A stretch of DNA of 64,000 nt, taken from contig JARUPY010000387.1 in assembly GCA_029817715.1 (NCBI GenBank), forward strand, positions 6,510,001-6,574,000, in the 5' to 3' direction. Numbering within the stretch: position 1 is the stretch's first letter; every line of letters starts with the position of its first letter. Of the stretch, positions 52,401 to 64,000 are shown in pieces. The position numbers and the translations under genes were made by a program. The stretch is from Melastoma dodecandrum. Lineage: Eukaryota; Streptophyta; Magnoliopsida; Myrtales; Melastomataceae. The notes beneath the pieces are model-generated. The model saw only the letters and a list, made by a program, of their open reading frames with translations. It did not search any database and was not told the DNA's origin.

Positions 52401-55400
52401 AATGGCGGAGATTTTGGTGCAGAGAGCAGGTTCTCAGGATGAGTTTACGAGGCTAACAGCCATAACATGGGTGAGGGTTGCGTTGGGCTCCTCTTTATGT
52501 GTTGATAAATTTATCTGAAACTACTATTCTGTTAAGAGTGATGAGAAAATACTAGACTTGAAAAATAATGGTATTGAAATTTCCTTTTCAGATTAGTGAG
52601 TTTGTCAAACTCGGTGGAGATCAGCTGATTCCTTATTATGCCGATATTCTTGGAGCAATTTTGCCCTGTATTTCAGACAAGGAAGAGAAAATTAGAGGGG
52701 TGTGTTCAGTCAAATTTCACTTGCTAGACTTGATGGTAGATCATGCATGACATTGTATTCTTTCGTCATTGATTAGGTAGCACGCGAAAGTAACGAAGAG
52801 CTTCGTGGAATGTATGCTGATCCTGCGGAAGGTTTTGATGTAGGAGCCATTTTATCTTTATCGAAGAGGTGAATACCTATGTTGATTTTGTTTTTTGCTA
52901 TGTAAAATTATAGATTTCCATTCCAATACGAACCGTAAACTCAACTATCCAAATTACAAACAATTTGTTCCGAAGAAGAGCTAGATCAGTAAAAGTATTA
53001 TTGTTTCTGTTTAAGCAAGATTGATCACTGAATGCAAATAAATTCTCTGTCACTGAATGCAAATAAATTCTCTGTAAAACTATGTCCTACTGTTCGTTTT
53101 ACTTTGATAGGGATGTGGATTTTCTTTTAATAATTTAATGGTGTTCGTTTTAAATCCTATTGGACCAGAATCAATACCATGTTCCCCTGTGTTGATGTAG
53201 TTTTTAATAATGGATATGAATCGTAATGCTAACGCAAAAATAAATCTGCCTCCCAAACGTGTTAATCTTTATTTCGTTTTTTTTTTCATGATCGATCAAA
53301 TGGTTCTTTGTTGAGCGCCATTTATCTGTGTTGCACCTATTCTCGCATGTGGGGATGAAATGTCTTCTTTTGTCTTGGTTTTGTTAACAGACTTAGTTGA
53401 CAGATGAAATTATATCAGAAACTAGATTTGTTTTAGCTTTTGTTTGTAATGCTTCTTGCCCTAAGTTCTTAAACGAACAAATGTTGCATATTAATGATAT
53501 TTATGTTTTCGCCAACCTCAGACACTTATTCAGTGAATGGGAAGCTACTCGAATTGAGGCATTAAATTGGATATGGATGCTACTGAAGAGACACCGTGTT
53601 GAGGTATCTCGGAGAATTTTGTATTTAGTTAGTTTTCAGTAAGTCACTGTAGAAATCAATCATTGTTTGTCTTCTTTCTTCCAGAGAAAATTTGGTGGAT
53701 TTTGTTTTTGGGAAATTATGTGGCAACATTTTTGTTGTTTATCTTCTTCTCTTGATATTTCATTTTCATATCTTCTGAAATTGAGTAGCGATGCTTTCAT
53801 GCTTTGTCTTGTGAAGAAGGAAATTGAATACCATATCTTTTTTGTGTTGATGTGTCACATCTGATTTGGTACGGGATGGTCTATAGTCTGATTTTTTTTG
53901 GTTAGCATAGACCTTCAGGATACTGCCTGTGTAATGTGCTGGTGCATAGTGACTTTGTGAAAGGTGACATCGTGTTGCTGGAAACTTTTTCCTACTCATG
54001 AAGCTTGTTTGTGTAATGTACTGACTCATATTTGTGTAATTATTACCTTGAGTGATGGAATTATTCAAGGGTATCCCTTCAAAATGTGGACTCCAATGGC
54101 GCAACATCATATATATGGTTCTTTTCTATTATTTTTGGTGTATATAAGCATTGTATAGTTAAAGAGTAGAATACTTCGGACCATGTGTTGTCTTAGCATG
54201 AAGATAAAATCCTTGCAATTCTTCCTTTAGTAACTAAGAGATTCTTAGGCTGGCTCAATGGCAATCCCTGGAAGTGATCTATTTCTATTAAGAGAATTAT
54301 CAGAATTCTATTTAATCCTTGATAGAAACTCTTGGAATATTCAATAAGATCATGCCAACTCTCATCATATTTATTTGTTCTTTGTTAGGTTTTATCTTTC
54401 CTCAACGACATCTTTGACACGCTATTGAAAATATTGTCTGATCCTGCCGATGAGGTAAACTTTCTTTGATAGATTCTATTTACCATTGTTGTTGGACTTA
54501 TCGAATTTAATAGTTGATTGTTAGTGTACCATTCTGCCTTCTTCAATTCTCTTGGAGTGTCTGGTATATTTCCTGGGTGGTTGCCTTATTCTTCAATATT
54601 TCACAAATAGTTTGAAATGAACTACAATGTTTTGAGAACCTTTGTTCCTCGTGAAAATAGATGTTTCACCAAATGGATCCATAGGTTATGTTAATACCAA
54701 AGTCATACAAACTACATTGAAGCCACACTGTTTCTGTAGAAGATTTCCTTTACTCCCTTATTAGTGGATTTGACAGTTGACAACACTCTTAGCACCTTCA
54801 TGGAGTGATGGAACTTTTTGTGTAATTACCTATTCTAGTCTCCTGCCAAGCACTGATTAGTCAATTTTCACTAACATGGTAAGCTGGTGTTGGCTCTCCT
54901 GAGAGTGAATCATAAGGATGCATCAGTGAAGTCATGTGGAATTACCTTTCTCTTGTATGGCACTAAACTCATAATTTCAATTAATGAATTTTGATCAATT
55001 CTTGCTACTTAAACAATGCTATGCCGCATCCGTTCCCCTGTATTTGTCCTGCCATGCTACAATTTAGCTTGTATCTCCATCTGTTGCTTGTGCAATTCTA
55101 TAAAATTTTGTCGGTTTTTCTATTGACATGCCTTCTATAACAGGTTGTGCTTCTTGTTCTGGAGGTTCATGCATGCATAGCTGAAGATCCACAGCACTTT
55201 CGCCAGCTTGTTGTTTTCCTTGTACATAATTTCCGAGTTGATGGTGTACTTTTGGAAAAGTGGGTTTCTCTTGTCAATTAACGATTCTCTTTAGTATTAC
55301 TCTTTCTTTTCTTTCTAAAACTTACATGTTGTGCAGGGTGTAACCTCCGATGTGCTTCTTTTCAGGCGTGGTGCTTTGATAATCCGTAGACTTTGTGTGC

Positions 55401-58400
55401 TTCTGGATGCTGAAAGAGTATACAGAGAACTCTCCACTATATTAGAAGGAGAAGCTGATCTTGATTTTGCAAGTACCATGGTTCAGGTTGGAAGGATCAC
55501 ATATTCTCACTTTTTAAACTCTATCTTAACATGTGGCTCGGGACTTTGCTAGGATTGCAAGATGGGATATGGCAGATAGAAAAAGAATTTGTATGGAGCA
55601 ATTAAAAAGATGTGATTGTGTTGGCACTAATGTCGATGGCCCATTCCACCCAAAGTAAAAACATGTATGACCCAATGTTGTGAGAAGCAATGCTCGCCAT
55701 GCATGAGGCATTATGAAGAGGTGCTCCTCTGCAGCACTCTTAGATAGAAACACAAGATGATGAATCGAGTTCCTCCTCACCTTCTTCAAAGAATTTTTTA
55801 TGATTGATCGTAATTTTACAGCCTCTATTCATTCCTACTGCCTCTATATAGTATATATCCCTTATTACGCGTGTCCATTGAAGATCCTTCCACTTTCTCG
55901 TATAATATTAAAAGGTGGCTTCTTTCAGTTAGAAACTAGCTGCCAAGAGTTCAATAAAAGAAGACATGGGGTTCAAATGCTTTTTAGGTTGAATATGTGG
56001 ATTTCTTCTCCTCCTTATTTATCCTGGTGTTTCTATCGGGCTATCTAATTCAGTTGTTATTCAAAAACTGTATATTTTACTACAAAGGGAACTCCCAGTG
56101 TCTTTTTTTGAGGATACAAAAGATTCTATTTGATGTTAGCTTATGCAGTCATGCAAGCTTGTACAGTGTGCAGCGCCAAGCATTGAAATGATTGAGACTA
56201 AATGAAATAGAGGATTCATATTGATGGCTCCACAGAGATGAGGCTTGGTTGTGTTGTCCTTCAACTCTTGCTGGAAATAAAGAAATGCAAATACGATGAA
56301 TCATTGTTTCTGCTTCCTTTGTTGCTTTTTATGCATTAGGAGTGCCGTAACTTTACAGCAATTCGTATTTTCATTTTTCAGGCTTTAAATCTGATATTGC
56401 TTACTTCTTCGGAGTTATCTGGACTTAGAGATCTATTGAAGCAATCATTGGTTAATGCTGCTGGGAAAAATCTATTCGTAGCATTGTATGCATCATGGTG
56501 CCATTCACCTATGGCGATTATAAGTCTTTGTTTCCTAGCTCAAGTAAGTTATCCTTTCGCCAATAAGTTATTCTATCTTCAAAGTTGATTTTGTTTCTTC
56601 TATCAATGCAATTTCTTTTTCTTAATTTGGGAAAATTGAAAGTATCATAAAAGTTTTTTCCACTGTCCAATCTTCTTGTCAACTTATCCAAAAACAAATC
56701 TTGTCGACATTTCTCTAACACCAGATTCCCGGGACAAAAATAGTTTAGCTATAGTTACTTTTACACCAAACATGGTAGTCTGTGATGTCAACATGTAGAT
56801 GGGAGGAACCTTATTATAAGTTTGAGACACAGGATGACCAATTTGCAATAAGTTGTAAGGTGAAGTTGTGAACACATGTGCCAACACTGAGTTTTGTTCC
56901 AATTTAACGTTAATCATGGTAATATTTCGTGAAATAGGGTTAGGTGTTCTAAAATTCATTGGCAAATGCCCCTAAATCGGTGTTTGAAACACTGATTTTG
57001 CCTAGAAAAGATTGGGGAACACTGATTTCAAACTTCCAGAGGAAGTCAGTCTTTCAAACACCGATTTTGGGATATTAATCAAACAATTTTGAAACTAGGA
57101 AACCTATTTTGCAAAATAGTTTGCGGACCGAAGTTATTAAGGAACATACCTCGTGTTAACACTCACCAGATCGTCTACAAGTGGGAAGCATTTTGCACAA
57201 CAAAAATAACTTGAATGCTATTGCCTCGTACTGTAATGCAATTTTTGAAATATATTGATTATTCAAATGTTACTCTAATGTTCTTAGTGTACGACCAACT
57301 TGTGTGCTATGACATGTATTTATCTCTATGGACTTTGTGCATTTTTGATTAATTATTTATGCCCACCCATTAATGAAAAGGTCCATTAGAGAGGGAACAT
57401 GTTAACTAATGCCATGGCATATGCAATTTATTTGGACTGAAATAAGATTTTAAATTTCATGGACAGATTTTTTATTTGGTTATAACTTGGAATTAGAATA
57501 AGAATTCCGGTTGGAATTCCAATTCCATTTTATAGTGGGAATTTCCAAACTCACTTAAAATGAAATTACTCATTTAATATTTTCATAAATTATAAAAACT
57601 GTATTTTTATTTTATTGTGGATGATATTTTTTGTCTTTTAGTTATTATTTTTAAATTTATTTCAATTTCCCATAAATTTAAAATGTATTTATATGCTAAT
57701 AAAAAACAAAAAAATTAAAATTTCATTCCAATTGTAACAATTTCAATTGCATTTTTCTGGTAAGTTATTCCAACTCTTTTCATTTCCGCGTTCCAAACGC
57801 TACCTAAAAGAATTTAAGGTGGAGAATGGCATTTTACTAAAATTTTAAAGCATAATTTATTATTATAATTATTATTGTTGTCGTCTAGGCAAAAAAATGC
57901 TTCAAAGTAGAGTTGATCTTAAAGTTGGATGGCCATTTTAACCATATTGTTTAGAGCACAACAATGGGATATTAAGTTTGGAATTTATTTTAAGCAAAAT
58001 ATGTGTTTCTAGCATTAAGTATTTTCAAACTTTCTTTTGTGTCCATATTTTTCGTTGCTATATGAAAACGTCTGCAACTTTGTATTGTACCTTTTATCTT
58101 ACCATTTCGTGACGGCGTTACCCTGAAGTCTGACGTGGCTTTGACGGTGCCCTATGTGGGTGTGTTGAGGTGGCAATGATGCGTGTAAGGAAAAAGCAAA
58201 ATATACGTTTGTAGCCCTAAGTATGGTCAAACTTTCTTTTTTGTCAATATTTTAGTTTGTTATATGAAAATGTTAGCAACTATGTGCAGTACCTTTTTCT
58301 TATCCAATTCGTAACGGCGTTACGGACAAAAGACCACAACGTAGGGCAAAATATGCCACGTCACACGAGGAGTATGACTGCTCGATATGGCACGCAAAGG

Positions 58401-61400
58401 CTGTTAGAAAGTTGAAGGAAGGTCCGGGTTCTTTCCCAAAGGCTGTTCCCCAAAACCTAACCCTAATTGTTTCTTCCTTAAATTTCAGGAAGCAATTAGG
58501 GTTTAACGATTGAAAAAGACGAAGACAATTAGGGTTAACATCAATGGCGTTCGGATTTCAGTTGAGCACTACCCATTGCACCCTCCCGTAACCCATCCTC
58601 ACCGCCTGCCACGTCACCGCCATCAGCAGGATCCTCACCACGTCAGCGGGCAGTCATAGTCCTCTTGTGGGACTTGGCATATTTTGTCATACGTTGTGGT
58701 TTTTTATCGAGGTAGGATTGCCACATCTAGATACACGTAGGTTTCCGTTACTGTCACGTCATGGTATGGTGTAACGCCGTTACGAATTGGCTAGGAAAAA
58801 GGTTCAACACATAGTTGCGGGCATTTTCAAATAACAAAGTAAAATGTTGACAGAAAAGAAAGTTCGACTATACTTAGGGCTGCAAACTTATATTTTGCCT
58901 TTTTCTTCCACGTGGCATTGCCACCTCAACACCCATGTAAGACGCCGTCAAAACCACGTCAGACTCCGGCATAACATCGTCACGAATTGGCTAGAAAAAA
59001 AGTACAATACAAAGTTGCGGACGATTTTATATAGCATTGAAAAATGTAGACACAAAAGCAAGTTCGACCATACTTAAGGCTAGAAACGTATATTTTGCCT
59101 TTATTTTAAGTGTGGAATATCTTAACTTGTGTTGTCTTCTTGTTTCACATGCATTCAAGATTGCCCGTGCTAATGGAAAACGTGGAAAGTGGTTGACATT
59201 GTCTTTGAAAATGTAATTTGACAGACATATATGCATGCCAGTGGTGTGATTCAGTCTCTTGTTGACGAAGATATCAATGCCAAATTCTTTGTTCAATTGG
59301 ATAAACTGATTCGGCTGTTGGAGACACCAATTTTTGCATACCTTAGGTTGCAGGTCAGTTTTCTTAACCACACTTTCAAGTAATTTTATCATAATAAATT
59401 CCATTAGATTTTTATTTTGAAATTTCTTGAACAAGTCTAATACAGCTGTAACGTGACTGTTAATCCTTTTATGTTCAACGGATGAGCGGTTAGAAGGAAT
59501 GATAAAAATAATTCAGTAGTAATAAAAAGAACTAAAAAATTTAATAGAGAGTGCAGATCATCTAAAGGTAGATATTTATACTAGAACAAATGATACTAAT
59601 ATTATTCCTATAATGTCATCAAGATTATAAACTCAATAAATTAAAATTTTAATGTACTAATTCTAAAAGAAGCGAATATATTTATAATATTATGCTTGTA
59701 CAATCAGTCGGACCAAGGCATTCGCCGAGGGGCCACAGCCACGGCGAGCCCCTGCAATTAAAGAGGTCCGCCTGGAGAGTAGGCGATAGGGCGTCTAGGT
59801 GCGCCAAAGGTGTGCATTGGAGAGGTGGCGGAGGCACCCTAGGAACTCAACCTTTCTGTAAAGGCTGAACCACTGACATAATAATACAAGTGGAGGCCTA
59901 ATACAGTCAAAAGCTACCACTTGCTAACTAAGCTTCCTAATATTACCAAGAGCAACCTACTCGTTGTGCCAACTGTGTGATGTGTTGACCTAATGCAGCG
60001 AGCAGCTGCATGTGTTTGTCAAATACTGCCAGCACCTGCAGGCCTAATATTGCCACCAGCAGGCCTAATACATGTTATTGCAACAATCGCCTTGTGAGTT
60101 TCGTGCTCATGTCCAACTAGTGGCTTGAAGATTTGCATTAGGCAAGGTCATTAAATCATAAAGCAAACACCTCGCCGAGCGCCTAAGGCAATGAGTGAGT
60201 TGAAAGCCTTGAGGGTGCATGGCGCCTTTTAACAATACTAGGATCAATCTCCATGGGTTGAAAGAGAAAATAACTCTGGCTTTTTCATCATAATGAAATC
60301 CCTAATTTTGCCGACAGTCGCAGATTAGCCTTTGACGTCTTCCTTGAGAGGATGCAAACTATACTTCTTACCATCATATAAAAAGAAAAAGTATTTGGCT
60401 TTGCGCGATGATACATGTTGTGATCATAAAACTAAGGTTAACCAAGGAGAACAGCATCAATCGACACAGTATGGCATAAAACTTCATCAACCGAGTTAGA
60501 TCCCTAGGAAAAGTTCACTAAACAATGATAAGTCATTGGCATGACATTGTTGTTTTTGAGCCACTTGGGATGCTTCGTTGCCAATTGTTTATGCTTTTCC
60601 ACGTTATTTTTGGAAATAATATTGTGTGCTTCCATTATTGATTATATCCTCGTAGCCTTTACCCTTAAAAAACAAGAGTCCTGAGTATACTATACTTTCT
60701 CAGATCTGCTTTTATGTAAGTTGTTGTTATAACCCTTATATTGATTAGAGATTCTTGGTACACTAGATAAATATCGATCTAGTCTTTCTTTTCTTGATAG
60801 TTATCTTAGAGGGGTCTTTTCATCGAACTCTTCTTCGAAAAAATTCAGACATATATAAGAACTATGTTATTTCTCGCCATATGTGAAACAATTTAGATTG
60901 AACAAATCTAGTGTTATTTTGGCCGCCACAGTAAGCCACACCCTTACTCTTATCATTGATGTTACTTTTATCAGATTGTTCGACTCTTCGTTCAAATCTA
61001 AAGGATCACTAGTTGATCTATGTCATCTAATTGTTCAACACTCGACCATCTACATATATATTCTATATTGGTTTTCTAGCCTTATACCATGGAACTTTCT
61101 TCTCAGTCACTTTGAATACCAATCAACACTCATCTCTATTCATGTCGGGTAGATAAAACAATGTGGTTTGCTCATTAGTTTCGTTCAAACCAACACGAGT
61201 CTTCAGATTGTTGAACTCTCACGTGTACTTGTCCACTTTTTGTCCACGTGTTGTACAACTCCTTTCTGTAATAGGTTGGTAAAAATTATTTTTGCAACTT
61301 ATTCTTCAGATGCTCTCAAGTATTGATGTTTAGCTTTCTTTGTCAGTAGGCTACTCGTCAACTTACTTTCATCATTGAATTTAGATTCAGAAAAAAAGTA

Positions 61401-63691
61401 CCTTTCTAGTCTCCGCCATGGTATTTCACTTGAAGTAATTTCAAAGACTCGTCTCCTTATCTAAATAGGTTGGCGGCCTCATCCTGCCTAAATCTGCAAC
61501 TTAAAGCCGGATCCTACCATTGTTGAGCTATAGAGCACGAATTCATCTCTCTTCCAATACACCTCCTCCTATGTGTTTTGCAGGTTTGACTTCATGAAAA
61601 GGATTATCTTTGACACCGTCGGATTCATCCTTAGAACTACCGTGTGATGTCTTAGAATTACGTTTTGTTATGTCTAATCAGTTGTTGTTGCCTTCTGGAA
61701 TTTTTGCATTCTTGTCATTGCTGCTTGGACTGATCGTAATAAATCTCCAATCATCTGTCGGATCTCAACAAGCTCTGTCTGTTGGGGTTGAACACCATCT
61801 ACCACGATCAGCCATAGGAAAACATGGATAGCGATTTGATAGGAAGCAGTGTAATTAAAGGCGCAAGGCGCACCTATTAGGAACTTTAGGATTCTTATAC
61901 TAATTGATTGCATAGCAATTTGAAAAAGGGGGAAAGCTCATGGAAAACAATGTGTAAGAGTGAAAAAGGCTGAAGTTGGAACGATAATTAAAGTCAAGAG
62001 GTGTAGAAACACTATGAAAACTTCTTTGAAATAAAATAATATAGAGCACATTTTTTTGTAGAAATAATAGAGTACATTTGGAAGCATATAGATGTACCTA
62101 TTTATACTGACAAAAAAAATATTTAATATCATATTCCCATGATGTCCTTGCAAATTCAATAAAATTCTACAAAATAATTCTAAAATAAGAAATATGTTTT
62201 AATATTATACGAATGCATAAAAAATGTATAAAATGTGTTTTATGCATGTGCACCGAGGTTTTCTATTTGAGTATTCTGTCTAACTGTATCCTTAATAGTA
62301 GTATTTATTGTGTATCCCGAATTGTTGTTTTTAAACTTAAATCAAAATGCTTTTTAATGTCCATTGTGTATCACATTTTTGAGCCTCTATCCTGTAATAA
62401 CTTAATTTAGGTTTGATAAATGTTAACAACCATTGCCGAGGTTGTCAAAATTCATGCTGGCCGTCCCATACCCTGTTAGTTGAAGAGCTCTACAAATGGA
62501 TGCAGCTTACATGCTAGGCTATGTCTCATCCTTGGCTGAGAAATACTGATTGTTTTTGTTCTAACAAAATGAAATTAGATTGCTAGTTATCACAGCTTGG
62601 AGCTCTTACAAAATGTACAGTGATGAACTTGCTGCTGCTTTCTGTCATTTCATTTGTCATTCCTCAGGAAGGAATATGGTGTGTCGTGCGCTGTAGTGGC
62701 TTCCAATTATTTTATAACCAAATTGAAAAATAAATTCATTTGCATGCGAGCTCTGAATATTAAACTTCGCTTTTCCTGGTCTTCTATATTTCTTTTTTGG
62801 CTAAATATGGGTTTTCTTTTTTATTTGGTGCTGTGGATTTGTCTTATGCAGCTACTTGATCCTGGAAGATACACGTGGTTGTTGAAAGCGCTCTATGGTC
62901 TTCTCATGCTACTTCCACAGGTATACTGCACCATCTATTGGACTTGACTAGTGACAACTAAAGCCTGAGGGTTGACTATTTTGTATCTGATTATATCACC
63001 TCTGCTTCTTTCTGCAGCGTCTGAGAGAATTTTGCTCACTTACACTAAGATTAATGCAAGTTTATTCTTTTGAAAACTGCCTAGAAACTATTATGAAAGT
63101 CTCAAGAAAACTCAAAGAGTTACTTGGACTTTCAATCTTCATGGATCCAGACGGGGGAATTTTGCTTCTTAAAAATATGTAGAATTTTACTTCCCCTTTG
63201 CTGCCATTGTTACATTATTAATTATAATATGAAAACTAGTGACTCAGATGTCGCTGTCTGTCTTTTCTGTGGTTTAGCTTGCAAAAATGTCAAGATTTGA
63301 CCTCTCGTTGGCTAGGAATTTGATGACTCCTTTGCAAAGCTTATGTCGGCTGATCTTTGCTCGACATTTTCCTCTTCTACTGTGAATTTAGCAAAGTGCT
63401 GCCTTCAAGATACTTAGGATGAGATTGAAGACAGTTCCAGCCTACTCTTTTGGTGGTGACCATGTCAAGAGAACTTCTTCCGGAAATCTCTATGCCCAAA
63501 TTTTGCATCATATGCCGAGCGGTTCCCAAGTAATGGAAGATGGCGATGCTAGCCTAGATGTTGGCAGTTTACCTAATGGCATCAATTTCATAGCTAGACT
63601 CCAGCAATTTGAGCACATGCAACGCCAACATCGTACACATTCAAAGTCACAGTTGCAATTGCGTCATAGGGATACTTCTGGTTCATCTAAG
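49472..63691 (+). CDS. VAC14: VAC14 homologue, HEAT-repeat scaffold of the PtdIns(3,5)P2 complex (3' end outside window)
   Basis: Exons (frames checked by hand): 49472-49561, 49642-49755, 49852-49917, 51236-51325, 51416-51535, 51642-51670, 51794-51936, 52032-52126, 52384-52470, 52592-52699, 52777-52868, 53534-53603, 54389-54454, 55144-55259, 55366-55486, 56382-56543, 59225-59353, 62852-62920, 63392-63691; a tiny exon near 53390 may exist. Start [20 protein letters not shown]. About 689 residues are visible of roughly 740 usual in plants. N-terminal HEAT repeats ([18 protein letters not shown]) and the conserved C-terminal domain ([33 protein letters not shown]) are complete. VAC14 scaffolds the FAB1/PIKfyve kinase and the SAC/FIG4 phosphatase on endosome and vacuole membranes; the Arabidopsis gene is needed for pollen vacuole organisation. 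All introns used are GT-AG except the doubtful one after 52868. Confidence 0.93.
49918..51235 (+). other. VAC14 intron 3, no feature seen
   Basis: 1318-bp T-rich intron between the exons ending AAQHLE and starting QIVPPV. No repeat or gene recognised. Confidence 0.8.
52869..53533 (+). other. VAC14 intron 11 with an unclear 3' border
   Basis: Direct splicing from 52868 to 53534 keeps the frame but removes residues that plant VAC14 proteins normally have before SEWEATR. The bases actTAG at 53390-53395, after a good acceptor (ttaacag), could encode part of them as a 6-nt micro-exon, but no GT donor follows. Confidence 0.6.
53604..56381 (+). other. VAC14 introns between exons at 53534 and 56382
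   Basis: Three introns over 300 bp (53604-54388, 54455-55143, 55487-56381) lie between the listed exons. They are AT-rich; I see no transposon ends, RNA genes or other coding text in them. Confidence 0.7.
57480..57800. repeat. Possible small MITE remnant in VAC14 intron
   Basis: The left part has gaattccggttggaattcc and aattcc runs. The right part has the opposing ttccaattgtaacaatttca and tattccaactcttttcattt. Weak, interrupted inverted similarity; borders and superfamily unclear. Confidence 0.3.
57994..59099. mobile_element. MULE-like foldback element in VAC14 intron, 1106 bp
   Basis: Ends gcaaaatatgtgtttctagc and, reversed, ggcaaaatatacgtttctag. TTTATTTTAA stands on both sides (57984-57993 and 59100-59109), a 9-10 bp duplication. 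Each arm holds two tandem versions of the same terminal block: the first at 57994-58190, the second at 58197-58330, with mirror copies at 58760-59099. The centre (58440-58560) has a separate small hairpin around caattagggtt. No coding capacity. The target size and structure fit a Mutator-type foldback MITE, of a family different from the 12364 element. Confidence 0.82.
59450..60250. other. Repeat-like GC-rich island in VAC14 intron
   Basis: 59700-59870 and 60150-60230 have ggcgcc/gcctaaggc-rich text ending gcgccttttaacaatact, a style common in plant dispersed repeats. I cannot assign it. Confidence 0.35.
60250..61620 (-). pseudogene. Antisense Ty3/gypsy gag-protease remnant in VAC14 intron
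   Basis: Minus-strand text around 60380-60480 reads DAVLLG, stop, P, stop, [17 protein letters not shown], which fits the end of a gypsy protease (LLGRPW-x-YDH-type). Gag-like but heavily mutated text follows upstream to about 61620. No LTRs recognised; very old. Confidence 0.45.
61621..62851 (+). other. Rest of VAC14 intron before exon 62852
   Basis: AT-rich. A 79-codon minus frame at 61674-61913 may be a further bit of the gypsy remnant. Nothing else seen. Confidence 0.5.
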
Positions 63692-64000
63692 GTATGCTGA
63701 TGTTTTTCATTGTGCTGCTATTTCCTTTCGATTTCTAAGCTGTGAACTTAAATTTGATTTATCAAACTAGACGTTATATGGACTTCTTAGGGTTGGCCTA
63801 TCCTTGCGTAGAAATATGCAAAGTTTCTTTGTTCTGTTAACAATTTGTCTTAGAAGCCCCATTTCATTAGATTAGACGGGCATGACTATTAGATTAAACT
63901 GGGGAGGTGTTGGAAAACTAGGGGCAAGACTGGGCTGAATGGTTAATGATACCACTTGCAGATTCCTTAGATGATTCCAACTTTTATCTTTCATGTCGAG

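Noticed and set aside
62999..63120. Possible extra VAC14 exon after ttctgcag at 63018
   Set aside because: It would insert residues not found between LLMLLPQ and QSAAFKIL in the family; direct joining of 62920 to 63392 is in frame and gives the expected protein.
1..64000. tRNA or rRNA genes
   Set aside because: No cloverleaf-like or rRNA-like sequence was recognised by eye; the only tRNA-related string is the primer site at 37444-37455.

Overview
The window is nuclear DNA of a flowering plant. The evidence is one intron-rich host gene (20 recognisable exons of a VAC14 homologue, + strand, from 49472 and running off the right edge), surrounded by plant-type mobile DNA: Ty3/gypsy elements of the Tat and Athila lineages, Mutator-like elements (MULEs), a Copia-type solo LTR and an endogenous plant pararetrovirus. 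I cannot name the species.

Layout. 1 to about 9500: a decayed Tat-lineage Ty3/gypsy element on the minus strand (gag, protease, reverse transcriptase, RNase H, a second archaeal-type RNase H, integrase, with its 5' LTR at about 8253-9500); its 3' LTR lies left of the window. 9500-12354: no gene seen. 12364-13626: an almost perfectly palindromic MULE-type foldback with a 9-bp target duplication. 14391 to about 25120: an old Athila-type Ty3/gypsy element on the plus strand with two recognisable LTRs and a badly mutated gag-pol and third ORF. 26603-36465: a 9.9-kb MULE with long terminal inverted repeats and a 9-bp target duplication (one mismatch). It carries a ULP1-like protease pseudogene (plus strand) and a FAR1-type transposase pseudogene (minus strand). 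Its ends match those of the 12364-13626 foldback, so the two belong to one family.

About 37260-46270: an endogenous caulimovirid (plant pararetrovirus) on the minus strand with long, mostly open frames: a 960-codon coat/movement frame, a 569-codon protease-reverse transcriptase frame followed by RNase H, and a 774-codon frame with two zinc knuckles that I cannot assign to a known protein. These are followed by a TATA-type promoter, a leader containing a 145-codon coiled-coil frame, and an initiator tRNA-Met primer binding site. No integrase is present. This is the most interesting block in the window.

46908-48988: a 2081-bp Copia-type solo LTR with a perfect CTTTT target duplication, ending 483 bp before the VAC14 start codon. 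49472-63691: VAC14, the HEAT-repeat scaffold of the PtdIns(3,5)P2 kinase/phosphatase complex. One of its introns carries another MULE-like foldback (57994-59099), and the next carries an antisense gypsy remnant.

How the parts relate: only VAC14 is clearly a working host gene. The retrotransposons and the MULE proteins carry nonsense codons, frameshifts or catalytic changes. The pararetrovirus is the least decayed element, with two in-frame amber codons as the visible breaks.
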